From Xestospongia bergquistia (taxonomy: Eukaryota; Porifera; Demospongiae; Haplosclerida; Petrosiidae), in NCBI GenBank assembly GCA_963965975.1, contig OZ014411.1:18380446-18444445 (forward strand): a DNA stretch of 64,000 nt. Direction: 5' to 3'. The notes below the pieces were generated by a model, which searched no databases, was not told the DNA's origin, and was given only the letters and a program-made list of their open reading frames with translations. Both the position numbers and the translations under genes were made by a program. The first letter of the stretch is position 1. Every line of letters starts with the position of its first letter. Below are positions 50,201 to 61,440 of this stretch, one piece after another.

Positions 50201-53200
50201 TTAATAAAGCAAACAGCTCAGTCTAAACGACTCTATGGCACTAACTAAATAAACTGCTATTAACAGTTTAGTAAGTTGGTTTGCATTAACACTCTAATGT
50301 GTTTGAATGAAAGACTTTAGAAGGTTTAGACTATTAAGTGAAGTTAATAAAGTAAACAGCTCAGTCTAAAGGACTCTATGGGACTAACTAAATAAACTTT
50401 TATTAAATGTTTAGTAAGTTTGTTTGCATTAACACTCTAAAGTCTTTTAATTAAAGACTTTAGAAGGTTCAGACTATTGAGTGAAGTTAATAAAGTATAC
50501 AGCTCAGTATAAAGGACTCTATGGGACTAACTAAATGAACTGTTATTAACAGTTTAGTAAGTTGGTTTGCATTAACACTCTAAAGTCTTTAAATTAAAGA
50601 CTTTAGAAGGCTTCGACTATTGAGTGAAGTTAATAAAGAAAACAGCTCAGTCTAAAGGACTCTATGGGACTAACTAAATAAACAGTTATTAACAGTTTAG
50701 TAAGTTGGTTTGCATTAACACTCTAAAGTCTTTCAATTAAAGACTTTAGAAGGTTTAGACTATTGAGTGTAGTTGATAAAGTAAACAGCTCTGTATAAAC
50801 GACTCTATGGGACTAACCAAATAAACTGCTATTAAAAGTTTAGTAAGTTGGTTTGCATTAACACTCTAAAGTCTTTCAATTAAAGACTTTAGAAGGTTTA
50901 GACTATTGAGTGAAATTAACAAAGTAAACAGCACAGTCTAAAGGACTCTATGGGACTAACTAAATGAACTCTTATTAAGACTTTAGTAAGTTGGTTTGCA
51001 TTAACACTCTAAAGTCTTTAAATTAAAGAATTTAGAAGGTTTAGACTATTGAGTGAAGTTAACAAAGTTAACAGCTCAGTCTAAAGGACTCTATGGGACT
51101 AACTAAGTAAACTGTTATTAACAGTTTAGTAAATTGCTTTGCATTAAGACTCTAAAGTCTTTAAATTAAAGACTTTAGAAGGTTTCGACTATTGATTGAA
51201 GTTAATAAAGTAAACAACTCAGTCTTAAGGACTCTATGGGACTAACTAAATAAAATGTTATTAACAGTTTAGTAAGTTGGTTTGCATTAACACTCTAAAG
51301 TCTTTAAATTGAAGACTTAGAAGGTTTAGACTATTGAGTGAAGTTAATAAAGTAAATAGCTCAGTCTAAAGGACTCTATGGGACAAACTAAATAAAATCT
51401 TATTAACAGTTTAGTATGTTGGTTTGCATTAACACTCTAAAGAGTTTAAATTAAAGACTTTAGAAGGTTTCGACTATTGAGTGAAGTTAATAAAGTAAAT
51501 AGCTCAGTCTAACGGACTCTATGGGACTAACTAAATAAACTGTTATTAACAGTTTAGTATGTTTGTTTGCATTAACACTCTAAAGTCTTTAAATTAAAGA
51601 CTTTAGAAGGTTTCGACTATTGAGTGAAGTTAATAAAGTAAACAGCTCAGTCTAAGGGACTCTATGGGACTAACTAAATAAACTGTTATTAACAGTTTAG
51701 TAAGTTGGTTTGCATTAACACTCTAAAGTCTTTAAATTAAAGACTTTAGAAGGTTTAGACTATTGATTGAAGTTAACAAAGTAAACAGCTCAGTTTCATG
51801 GACTCTAAGGGACTAACTAAATGAACTGTTATTAACAGTTTAGTAAGTTGGTTTGCATTAAAACTCTAAACTCTTTAAATTAAAGACTTTAGAAGGTTTC
51901 GACTATTGAGTGAAGTTAATAAAGTAAACAGCTCAGTCTAAAGGACTCTATGGGACTACCTAAGTAAAATGTTATTAACGGTTTAGTAGGTTTGTTTGCA
52001 TTAACACTCTAAAGTCTTTAAATTAAAGACTTTAGAAGGTTTAGACTATTGAGTGAAGTTAATAAAGTAAACAGCTCAGTCTAAAGGACTCTATGGGACT
52101 AACTAAATAAAATGTTATTAACAGTTTAGTCAGTTGGTTTGCTTTAACACTCTAAAGTCTTTAAATTAAAGACTATTGAGTGAAGTTAACAAAGTAAACA
52201 GCTCAGTCTAACGGACTCTATGGGACTAACTAAATGAACTGTTATTAAGACTTTAGTAAGTTGGTTTGCATTAACACTCTAAAGTCTTTAAATTAAAGAA
52301 TTTAGAAGGTTTAGACTATTGAGTGAAGTTAACAAAGTAAACAGCTCAGTCTAAAGGACTCTATGGGACTAACTAAGTAAACTGTTATTAACAGTTTAGT
52401 AAATTGCTTTGCATTAACACTCTAAAGTCTTTAAATTAAAGACTTTAGAATGTTTCGACTATTGAGTGAAGTTAATAAAGTAAACAGCTCAGTCTTAAGG
52501 ACTCTATGGGACTAACTAAATAAAATGTTATTAACACTTTAGTAAGTTGGTTTGCATTAACACTATAAAGTCTTTAAATTGAAGACTTAGAAGGTTTAGA
52601 CTATTCAGTGAAGTTAACAAAGTAAACAGCTCAGTCTAAAGGACTCTATGGGACTAACTAAGTAAAATGTTATTAACAGTTTAGTATATTGCTTTGCATT
52701 AACACTCTAAAGTCTTTAAATTAAAGACTTTAGAAGGTTTCGACTATTGAGTGAAGTTAATAAAGTAAATAGCTCAGTCTAACGGACTCTATGGGACTAA
52801 CTAAATAAACTGTTATTAACAGTTTAGTATGATGGTTTGCATTAACATTCTAAAGTCTTTAAATTAAAGACTTTAGAAGGTTTCGACTATTGAGTTAAGT
52901 TAATAAAGTAAACAGCTAAGTCTAAAGGACTCTATGGGACTAACTAAATAAACTGTTATTAACAGTTTCGTAAGTTGGTTTGCATTAACACTCTAAAGTC
53001 TTTAAATTAAAGACTTTAGAAGGTTTAGACTATTGATTGAAGTTAACAAAGTAAACAGCTCAGTTTCATGGACTCTAAGGGACTAACTAAATGAACCGTT
53101 ATTAACAGTTTAGTAAGTTGGTTTGCATTAACACTCTAAACTCTTTAAATTAAAGAGTTTAGAAGGTTTAGACTATTAAGTGAAGTTAATAAAGTAAACA

Positions 53201-54651
53201 GCTCAGTTTAAAGGACTCTATGGGACTAACTAAATAAACTGTTATTAACGGTTTAGCAAGTTGGTTTGCATTAACTATCTGAAGTCTTTAAATTAAAGAC
53301 TTTAGAAGATTTCGACTATTGAGTGAAGTTAATAAAGTAAACAGCTCAGTCTAAAGGACTCTATGGGACTAACTAAGTAAAATGTTATTAACGGTTTAGT
53401 AGGTTGGTTTGCATTAACACTCTAAAGTCTTTAAATTAAAGACTTTAGAAGGTTTAGACTATTGAGTGAAGTTAACTAAGTAAACAGCTCAGTCTAAAGG
53501 ACTCTATGGGACTAACTAAATAAACTGTTATTAACAGTTTAGTAAGTTGGTTCGCATTAACACTTTAAAGTCTTTAAATTACAGACATTAGAAGGTTTAG
53601 ACTATTGAGTGAAGTTAATAAAGTAAACAGCTCAGTCTAAAGGACTCTATGGGACTAACTAAATAAACTGTTATTTACAGTTTAGTAAGTTGGTTTGCAT
53701 TAACACTCTAAAGTCTTTAAATTAAATACTTTAGAAGGTTTAGACTATTGAGTGAAGTTAATAAAGTAAACAGCTCAGTCTAAAGGACTCTATGGGACAA
53801 ACTAAATAAACTGATAATAACAGTTTAGTAAGTTGGTTTGCATTAACAATCTAAAGTCTTTCAATTGAACACTTTAGAAGGTTTGGACTATTGAGTGAAG
53901 TTAATAAAGTAAACAGCTCAGTCTAAAGGACTCTATGGGACTAAATAAATAAACTGTTATTAACAGTTTAGTAAGTTGGTTTGCATTAACACTCTAAAGT
54001 CTTTAAATTAAAGACTTTAGAAGGTTTAGACTATTGAGTGAAGTTAATAAAGTAAATAGCGCAGTCTAAAGGACTCTATGGGACTAACTAAATAAAATGT
54101 TATTAACAGTTTAGTAAGTTGGTTTGCATTAACACTCTAGAGTCTTTGAATTAAAGACTTTAGAAGGTTTAGACTATTAAGTGAAGCTAATAAAGTAAAT
54201 AGCTCAGTCTAAAGGACTTTATGGGACTAACTAAATAAACTGTTATTAACAGTTTAGTAAGTTGGTTTGCGTTAACACTCTAAGGTCTTTAAATTAAAGA
54301 CTTTAGAAGGTTTATACTATTGAGTGAAGTTAATAAAGTAAATAGCTCAGTCTAAAGGACTCTATGGGACTAACTAAATAAACCGTTATTAACAGTTTAG
54401 TATGTGTGTTTGCATTAACACTCTAAAGTTTTTAAATTAAAGTCTTCAGAAGGTTTCGACTATTGAGTGAAGTTAATAAAGTAAACAGCTCAGTCTAAAG
54501 GACTCTATGGGACTAACTAAATAAACTGTTATTAACAGTTTAGTAAGTTGGTTTGCATTAAGACACTAAAGTCTTTAAATTAAAGACTTTAGAAGGTTTA
54601 GACTATTGATTGAAGTTAACAAAGTAAACAGCTCAGTCTCATGGACTCAAC
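44215..54651 (+). repeat. Superfamily II stretch with TTTCGAC subfamily
   Basis: Near-consensus monomers. From about 47.47 to 53.32 kb many carry GGTTTCGACTATTG in place of GGTTTAGACTATTG, at the left arm of inverted repeat C, often alternating with ordinary copies. A second variant, GACTTAGAAGG, lacks one T of palindrome B. The CAGTTTCATGG marker precedes GGG at 49,665, 51,809 and 53,079, at steps of 15, 9 and then 11 monomers (to 54,652). The next monomers after the marker follow the cassette order only for three or four copies, so here the cassette is shortened. Confidence 0.75.
52095..52221 (+). repeat. Truncated monomer, 127 bp
   Basis: GGG landmarks at 52,095 and 52,222. Sixteen bases are missing: ATTAAAGACT runs straight into ATTGAGTG. 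The reference has GACT on both sides of the missing part (GACTTTAG and TTAGACTATT), so this is a deletion between 4-base direct repeats. It removes the end of palindrome B and the left arm of inverted repeat C. Confidence 0.85.
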
Positions 54652-55436
54652 GGGACTAACTAAATGAACTCTTATTAACAGTTTAGTAAGTTGGTTTGCA
54701 TTAAAACTCTAAACACTGTAAATTAAAGAGTTTAGAAGGTTTAGATTATTGAGTGAAGTTAATAAAGTAAACAGCTCAGTCTAAAGGACTCTATGGGACT
54801 AATTAAATAAACTGTTATTAACAGTTTAGCAATTTGGTTTGCATTAACTATCTAAAGTCTTTAAATTAAAGACTTTAGAAGGTTTCAACTATTGAGTGAA
54901 GTTAATAAAGTAAACAGCTCAGTCTAAAGGACTCTATGGGACTAAGTAAGTGAAATGTTATTAACGGTTTAGTAGGTTGGTTTTCATTAACACTCTAAAG
55001 TCTTTAAATTAAAGACTTTAGAAGGTTTAGAGTATTGAGTGAAGTTAATAAAGTAAACGGCTCAGTCTAAAGGACTCTATGGGACTAACTAAATAAACTG
55101 CTATTACCAGTTTAGTAAGTTGGTTTGCCTTAACACTCTAAAGTCTTTAAATTAAAGACTTTAGAAGGTTTACACTATTGATGAAAGTTAACAAAGTAAA
55201 CAGCTCAGTCAAATGGACTCTATGGGACAAGCTAAATTAACTGTTATTAACTGTTTAGCAAGTTGGTTTGCATTAACAGTCTAAAGTCTTTAAATTAAAG
55301 ACTTTAGAATGTTTGGAGTATTGAGTGAAGTTAATGAAGTAAACAGCTCAGTCTAAAGGACTCTATGGGACTAACTAAATGAACTGTTATTAACAGTTTA
55401 GTAAGTTGGTTTGCATTAACACTTTAAAGTCTTTAA
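54652..55436 (+). repeat. CAGTCTCATGG-led cassette, copy
   Basis: Same monomer order as 43,377-44,214, with AAACACTGTAAATTAAAG in place of the perfect double-changed palindrome, then AAGTGAAATG, GATGAAAGTTAAC, CAGTCAAATGG and GACAAGCTAAATTAAC. It leads into the ATTAAGGAC monomer at 55,437 that starts the next HOR copy. Confidence 0.8.
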
Positions 55437-56415
55437 ATTAAGGACTTTAGAAGGTTTAGACTATTGAGTGAAGTTAACGAAGTAAACTGCTCAGTCTAAA
55501 GGACTCTATGGGACTAACTAAATCAACTGTTATTAACAGTTTAGTAAGTTTGTGTGCATTAACACTCTAAAGTCTTTAAATTAAAGACTTTAGGAAGATT
55601 AGACTATTGAGTGAAGTTAATAAATAAACAGCTCAGTCTAAACGACTCTATGGGACTAACTAAATAAAATGTTATTAACAGTTTAGTAAGTTGGTTTGCA
55701 TTAACACTCTAAAGTCTTTGAATTAAAGACTTTAGAGGTTTAGACTATGGAGTGAAGTTAATAAAGTAAACAGCTCAGTCTAAACGACTCTATGGGACTA
55801 ACTAAATAAAATGTTATTAACGGTTTAGTAAGTTGGTTTGCATTAAGACTCTAATGTGTTTAAATTAAAGACTTTAGAAGGTTTAGACTATTGAGTGAAG
55901 TTAATAAAGTAAACAGCTCAGTCTAAAGGACTCTATGGGACTAACTAAATAAACTGTTATTAACAGTTTAGTAAGTTGGTTTGCATTAACACTCTAAAGT
56001 CTTTAAATTAAAGACTTTAGAAGGTTTAGACTATTGAGTGAACTTAATAAAGTAAACATCTCAGTCTAAAGGACTCTATGGGACTAACTTAATAAACTGC
56101 TATTAACAGTTTAGTAAGTTGGTTTGTTTTAACACTCTAAAGTCTTTACATTAAAGACTTTAGAAGGTTTAGACTATTGTGTGAAGTTAATAAAGTAAAC
56201 AGCTCAGTCTAAACGACTCTATGGGAGTAACTAAATAAACTGCTATTAACAGTTTAGTAAGTTGGTTTGCATTAACACTCTAAAGTGTTTACATTAAAGA
56301 CTTTAGAAGGTTTAGATTATTGAGTGAAGTTAATGAAGAAAACAGCTCAGTCCAAAGGACTCTGTGGGACTAACTAAATAAACTGTTATTAACAGTTTAG
56401 TAATTTGGTTTGCAT

Positions 56416-56431
56416 TAACACTCTAACACTC
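56416..56431. repeat. 8-bp tandem duplication in the linker
   Basis: TAACACTC occurs twice in direct succession (56,416-56,423 and 56,424-56,431) where other monomers have it once, just before palindrome B. It is a simple replication-slippage insertion seen in this monomer only. Confidence 0.85.
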
Positions 56432-57086
56432 TAAAGTCTTTAAATTAAAGACTTTAGAAGGTTTAGACTATTGAGTGAAGTTAATAAAGTAAACAGCAAA
56501 GTCTAAAGGACTCTATGGGACTAACTAAATAAACTGTTATTAACAGTTTAGTAAGTTGGTTTGCATTAACACTCTAAAGTCTTTAAATTAAAGACTTTAG
56601 AAGGTTTAGACTATTGAGTGAAGTTAACTAAGTAAACAGCTCAGTCTAAAGGACTGTATGGGACTAACTAATTAAACTGTTATTAACAGTTTAGTAATTT
56701 GATTTGCATTAACACTCTTAAGTCTTTAAATTAAAGACTTTAGAAGGTTAGACTATTGAGTGAAGTTAATAATGTAAACAGCACAGTCTAAAGGACTCTA
56801 TGGTCTAACTAAATAAAATGTTATTAACAGTTTAGTATGTTGGTTTGCTTTAACACTCTAAAGTCTTTAAATTAAAGACTTTAGAAGGTTTAGACTATTG
56901 AGTGAAGTTAACTAAGTAAACAGCTCAGTCTAAAGGACTCTATGGGACTAACTAAATAAACTGTTATTAACAGTTTAGTAAGTTGGTTTGCATTAACACT
57001 TTCAAGTCTTTAAATTACAGATTTTAGAAGGTTTAGACTATTGAGTGAAGTTAATAAAGTAAACAGCTCAGTCTAAAGGACTCTAT

Positions 57087-57370
57087 GGGACTAACTAAGT
57101 TAACTTTTATTAACAGTTTAGTAAGTTGGTTTGCATTAACACTCTAAAGTCTTTAAATTAAAGACTTAGAAGGTTTAGACTATTGAGTGAAGTTAATAAA
57201 GTAAACAGCTCAGTGTAAGGGACTCTATGGGACTAACTAAGTAAACTTTTATTAACAGTTTAGTAAGTTGGTTTGCATTAACACTCTAAAGTCTTTAAAT
57301 TAAAGACTTAGAAGGTTTAGACTATTGAGTGAAGTTAATAAAGTAAACAGCTCAGTCTATAGGACTCTAT
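57087..57370 (+). repeat. Tandem pair of 142-bp variant monomers
   Basis: GGG landmarks at 57,087, 57,229 and 57,371 (142-bp steps). Both copies have AACTTTTATTAAC and GACTTAGAAGG, in which one T of palindrome B is lost. They differ at AGTTAACTTTT against AGTAAACTTTT and at the GTCTATAGG end. A recent single-monomer duplication. Confidence 0.8.
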
Positions 57371-58513
57371 GGGACTAACTAAATAAACTGTTATTAACAG
57401 TTTAGTAAGTTGCTTTGCTTTAACACTCTAATGTCTTTAAATTATAGACTTTAGAAGGTTTACACTATTAATTGAAGTTAACTAAGTAAACAGCTCAGTC
57501 TAATGGACTCTATTGGACTAACTAAATTAACTGTTATGAACAGTTTAGCAAGTTTGTTTGCATTAACTATCTAAACTCTTTAAATTAAAGACTTTAAAAG
57601 GTTTAGACTATTGAGTGAAGTTAATAAAGTAAACAGCTCATTCTAAAGGACTATATGGGACTAATTAAAGAAAATGTTATTAACAGTTTACTAAGTTGGT
57701 TTGCATTAACACTTTAAAGTCTTTAAATTAAGGACTTTATAAGGTTTAGACTATTCAGTGAAGTTAACTAAGTAAACAGCTCAGTCTACAGGACTCTACG
57801 GGACTAACTAAATAAACTGTTAATAACGGTTTAGTAAGTTTGTGTGCATTAACACTCTAAAGTCTTTAAATTAAAGACTTTAGAAAGTTTAGACTATTCA
57901 GTGAAGTTAATAAATAAACAGCTCAGTCCAAAGGATTCTATGGGACTAACTAAATAAACTGTTATTAACAGTTTAGTAAGTTGGTTTGCCTTAACACTCT
58001 ATAGTCTTTAAATTAAAAACTTTAGAAGGTTTAGACTATCGAGTGAACTTAATAAAGTAAACAGCTCAGTCTAAAGTACTTTATGGGACTAACTAAATAA
58101 ACTGTTATAAACAGTTTACAAAGTTTGTTTGCATTAACACACTAAAGTCTTTAAATTAAAGACTTTAGAAGGTTTAGACTATTGATTGAAGTTAATAAAG
58201 TAAACAGCTCAGTCTAAAGGACTCTATGGGACAAACTAAATAAACCGTTATTAACAGTTTAGTAAGTTGGTTTGCATTAACACTCTAAAGTCTTTAAATT
58301 AAAGACTTTAGAAGGTTTAGACTATTGAGTGAAGTTAATAAAGTAAACAGCACAGTCTAAAGGACTCTATAGGACTAACTACATAAACTGTTATTAACAG
58401 TTTAGTAAGTTGGTTTGCATTAACACTATAAAGTCTTTAAATTAAAGACTTTAGAAGGTTTAGACAATTGAGTGAAGTTAATAAAGTAAACAGCTCAGTC
58501 TAAACGACTCTAT

Positions 58514-58797
58514 GGGACTAACTAAATAAAATGTTATTAACAGTTTAGTAAGTTGGTTTCATTAAGACTATAATGTGTTTAAATTAAAGACTTTAGAAGG
58601 TTTAGACTATTGAGTGAAGTTAATAAAGTAAACAGCTCAGTCTAAAGGACTCTATGGGACTAACTAAATAAAATGTTATTAACAGTTTAGTAAGTTGGTT
58701 TCATTAAGACTATAATGTGTTTAAATTAAAGACTTTAGAAGGTTTAGACTATTGAGTGAAGTTAATAAAGTAAACAGCTCAGTCTAAAGGACTCTAT
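58514..58797 (+). repeat. Tandem pair of identical 142-bp monomers
   Basis: GGG landmarks at 58,514, 58,656 and 58,798. Both copies lack the G of TTTGCATT (reading GGTTTCATTAAGAC) and have CTATAATGTG. I saw no difference between them, so this is a very recent single-monomer duplication. The pair is not present in the homologous place of the next HOR copy, near 62,228. Confidence 0.85.
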
Positions 58798-58800
58798 GGG

Positions 58801-58841
58801 ACTAACTAAATAAACTGTTATTAACAGTTTAGTAAGTTGGT
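58801..58841. other. Inverted repeat A (20-bp arms, 1-base centre)
   Basis: Left arm 58,801-58,820 and right arm 58,822-58,841 pair at 17 of 20 positions around the single T at 58,821. The inner 9 bp, AAACTGTTA against TAACAGTTT, is perfect. The three mismatches lie in the outer half. Superfamily I commonly has CTGCTATT here, giving one extra mismatch near the tip. A variant with ACCAAC on the left (near 3,751, 15,434, 18,292 and 20,150) pairs better with the GTTGGT of the right arm. The symmetry could form a cruciform or hairpin, or be a dimeric protein site; the sequence does not decide. Confidence 0.9.
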
Positions 58842-58853
58842 TTGCATTAACAC

Positions 58854-58882
58854 TCTAAAGTCTTTAAATTAAAGACTTTAGA
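58854..58882. other. Palindrome B (perfect 14-bp arms, 1-base centre)
   Basis: Arms TCTAAAGTCTTTAA (58,854-58,867) and its exact reverse complement (58,869-58,882) flank one central base, A at 58,868. The centre is A in superfamily II and often T in superfamily I. A is self-complementary to T across strands, so this is the only base that can change without breaking the dyad. It is the strongest symmetry element of the monomer and is kept in most copies. Many variants change one arm; a few change both arms in a matching way (see 199-227 and 43,433-43,461). Confidence 0.95.
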
Positions 58883-58885
58883 AGG

Positions 58886-58931
58886 TTTAGACTATTGAGT
58901 GAAGTTAATAAAGTAAACAGCTCAGTCTAAA
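58886..58931. other. Inverted repeat C (TTTAGACT/AGTCTAAA, 21-base loop)
   Basis: Left arm TTTAGACT (58,886-58,893), a 3-base bulge ATT, then GAG (58,897-58,899); loop 58,900-58,920; right arm CTC (58,921-58,923) then AGTCTAAA (58,924-58,931). All 11 pairs match. The loop holds the base that separates the superfamilies: GAAGTTAATAAAG in II, and GAAGTTTATAAAG or GTAAATTTTATAAAG in I. Together A, B and C cover about 116 of 143 bp, so a single strand or transcript of one monomer could fold as three consecutive hairpins. Confidence 0.85.
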
Positions 58932-61440
58932 GGACTCTATGGGACTAACTAAATAAACTGCTATTAACAGTTTAGTAAGTTGATTTGCTTTAACACTCTA
59001 AAGTCTTTAAATTAAAGCCTTTAGAAGGTTTAGACTATTGAGTGAAGTTAATAAAGTAAACAGCTCAGTCTAAACGACTCTATGGGACTAACTAAATAAA
59101 CTGCTATAAACAGTTTAGTAAGTTGGTTTGCATTAACACTCTAAAGTGTTTACAATAAAGACTTTAGAAGGTTTAGACTATTGAGTGAAGTTAATAAAGT
59201 AAACAGCTCAGTCCAAAGGACTCTGTGGGACTAACTCAATAAACTGTTATTAACAGTTTAGTAATTTGGTTTGCTTTAACACTCTAAAGTCTTTAAATTA
59301 AAGACTTTAGAAGGTTTAGACTATTGAGTGAAGTTAATAAAGTAAACAGCACAGTCTAAAGGACTCTATGGGACTAACTAAATAAACTGTTATTAACAGT
59401 TTAGTAAGTTGGTTTGCATTAACACTCTAAAGTCTTTAAATTAAAGACTTTAGAAGGTTTAGACTATTGAGTGAAGTTAATAAAGTAAACAGCTCAGTCT
59501 AAACGACTCAATGGGACTAACTAAATAAAATGTTTTTAACAGTTTAGTAAGTTGGTTCGCATTAAGACTCTAATGTGTTTAAATTAAAGACTTTAGAAGG
59601 TTTAGACTATTAAGTGAAGTTAATAAAGTAAACAGCTCAGTCTAAAGGACTCTATGGGACTAACTAAATAAACTGTTATTAGCAGTTTAGTAAGTTGGTT
59701 TGCATTAACACTCTAAAGTCTTTAAATTAAAGACTTTAGAAGGTTTAGACTATTGAGTGAAGTTAATAAAGTAAACAGCTCAGTCTAAACGATTATATGG
59801 GACTAACTAAACAAACTGTTATTAACAGTTTAGTAATTTGGTTTGCTTTAACACTCTAAAGTCTTTAAATTAAAGACTTTAGAAGGTTTAGACTATTGAT
59901 TGAAGTTAACAAAGTAAACAGCTCAGTCTAATGGACTCTATGGGACTAAATAAACGAACTCTTATTAACAGTTTAGTAAGTTGGTTTGCATTAACACTCT
60001 AAAGTCTTTAAATTAAAGACTTTAGAAGGTTTAGACTACTGAGTGAAGTTAATAATGTAAACAGCTCTGTCTAAAGGACTCTATGGGACTAACTAAATAA
60101 ACTGTTATTAACAGTTTAGTAAGTTGGTTTGCATTAACTCTATAAAGTCTTTAAATTAAATACTTTAGAAGGTTTAGACTATTGAGTTAAGTTAATAAAG
60201 TAAACAGCTCAGTCTAAAGGACTCTATGGGACAAACTAAATAAACTGTTATTAACAGTTTAGTAAGTCGGTTTGCATTAACAATCTAAGGTCTTTCAATT
60301 AAAGACTTTAGAAGGTTTGGACTATTGAGTGAAGTTAATAAAGTAAACAGCTCAGTCTAAAGGACTCTATGGGACTAAATAAATAAACTGTTATTAACAG
60401 TTTAGTAAGTTGGTTTGCATTAACACTCTAAAGTCTTTAAATTAAAGACTTAGAAGGTTTAGACTATTGAGTGAAGTTAATAAAGTAAATAGCGCAGTCT
60501 AAAGGACTCTATGGGACTAACTAAATAAAACGTTATTAACAGTTTAGTAAGTAGGTTTGCATTAACACTCTAAAGTCTTTGAATTAAAGACTTTAGAAGG
60601 TTTAGACTATTAAGTGAAGTTAATAAAGTAAACAGCACAGTCTAATGGACTCTATGGGACTAACTAAATAAACTGTTATTAACAGTTTAGTATGTTGGTT
60701 TGCATTAACACTCTAAAGTCTTTAAATTAAAGACTTTAGAAGGTTTAGACTATTGATTGAAGTTAACAAAGTAAACAGCTCAGTTTCATGGACTCTACGG
60801 GACTAACTAAATGAACTGTTATTAACAGTTTAGTAAGTTGGTTTGCATTAAAACTCTAAACACTGTAAATTAAAGAGTTTAGAAGGTTTAGACTATTGAG
60901 TGAAGTTAATAAAGTAAACAGCTCAGTCTAAAGGACTCTATGGGACTAACTAAATAAACTGTTATTAACAGTTTAGCAATTTGGTTTGCATTAACTATCT
61001 AAAGTCTTTAAATTCAAGACTTTAGAAGGTTTCCACTATTGAGTGAAGTTAATAAAGTAAACAGCTCAGTCTAAAGGACTCTATGGGACTAACTAAGTGA
61101 AATGTTATTAACGGTTTAGTAGGTTGGTTTTCATTAACACTCTAAAGTCTTTAAATTAAAGACTTTAGAAGGTTTAGAATATTGAGTGAAGTTAATAAAG
61201 TAAACTGCTCAGTCTAAAGGACTCTATGGGACTAACTAAATAAACTGCTATTACCAGTTTAGTAAATTGGTTTGCCTTAGCACTCTAAAGTCTTTAAATT
61301 AAAGACTTTAGAAGGTTTAGACTATTGATTGAAGTTAACAAAGTAAACAGCTCAGTCAAATGGACTCTATGGGACAAGCTAAATTAAATGTTCTTAACTG
61401 TTTAGCAAGTTGGTTTGCATTAACAGTCTAAAGTCTTTAA

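Larger units (their letters stand above)
55437..57726 (+). repeat. 16-monomer unit between ATTAAGGAC markers
   Basis: From ATTAAGGAC at 55,437 to the next at 57,727 is 2,290 bp, 16 monomers plus 2 bp. The first part has the expected tail of the cassette (GTGTGCATT, GTTAATAAATAAAC). The middle, with CTGTGGG (CCAAAGG at 56,352) and TTAAGACTCTAATG, resembles 58.5-59.6 kb. Confidence 0.65.
58798..58940 (+). repeat. Reference monomer (consensus-like, 143 bp)
   Basis: This copy serves as the reference for monomer positions. It begins GGGACTAACT and ends GGACTCTAT. In order it holds inverted repeat A, a short linker GGTTTGCATTAACAC that is one of the best conserved stretches, palindrome B, the linker AGG, and inverted repeat C with a 21-base loop. 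It contains no CpG. TAA at 58,803, 58,807 and 58,811 closes all three forward frames. The monomer length is close to the 147 bp wrapped by one nucleosome core, which would suit one nucleosome per repeat only if linker is very short; that is a coincidence worth noting, not evidence of phasing. Confidence 0.95.
57727..61440 (+). repeat. 26-monomer higher-order repeat (3,714 bp)
   Basis: Runs from ATTAAGGAC at 57,727 to ATTAAGGAC at 61,441, 26 monomers less 4 bp. Internal landmarks are TACTTTATGGG (GGG 58,085), the identical 142-bp pair, CTGTGGG near 59,221, AAAATGTTTTTAAC (GGG 59,513), ATTATATGGG (59,799), GGGACAAAC (60,228) and the CAGTTTCATGG cassette (60,799). It is the fullest copy of this unit in the window. 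Confidence 0.82.

Noticed and set aside
47471..53320. CENP-B box, suggested by TTCG in GGTTTCGACTATTG
   Set aside because: The box needs TTCG, then A five bases on, then CGGG. No CGGG follows at the right distance, and the consensus has no CpG.
58828..58841. RNA polymerase III promoter or tRNA-derived SINE (TAGTAAGTTGG as box A, GGTTTCGAC as box B)
   Set aside because: The box A invariant A is missing, the box B fit needs an insertion, and no tRNA cloverleaf can be drawn.
58880..58893. Telomere-like repeats (TTTAG units in CTTTAGAAGGTTTAG)
   Set aside because: Only two near-units occur per monomer, with different spacing and no run of TTTAGGG or TTAGG.
58798..58940. Monomer as one-nucleosome phasing unit
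   Set aside because: 143 bp is near 147 bp but leaves no linker; no positioning data are available, so it is mentioned only as a coincidence.
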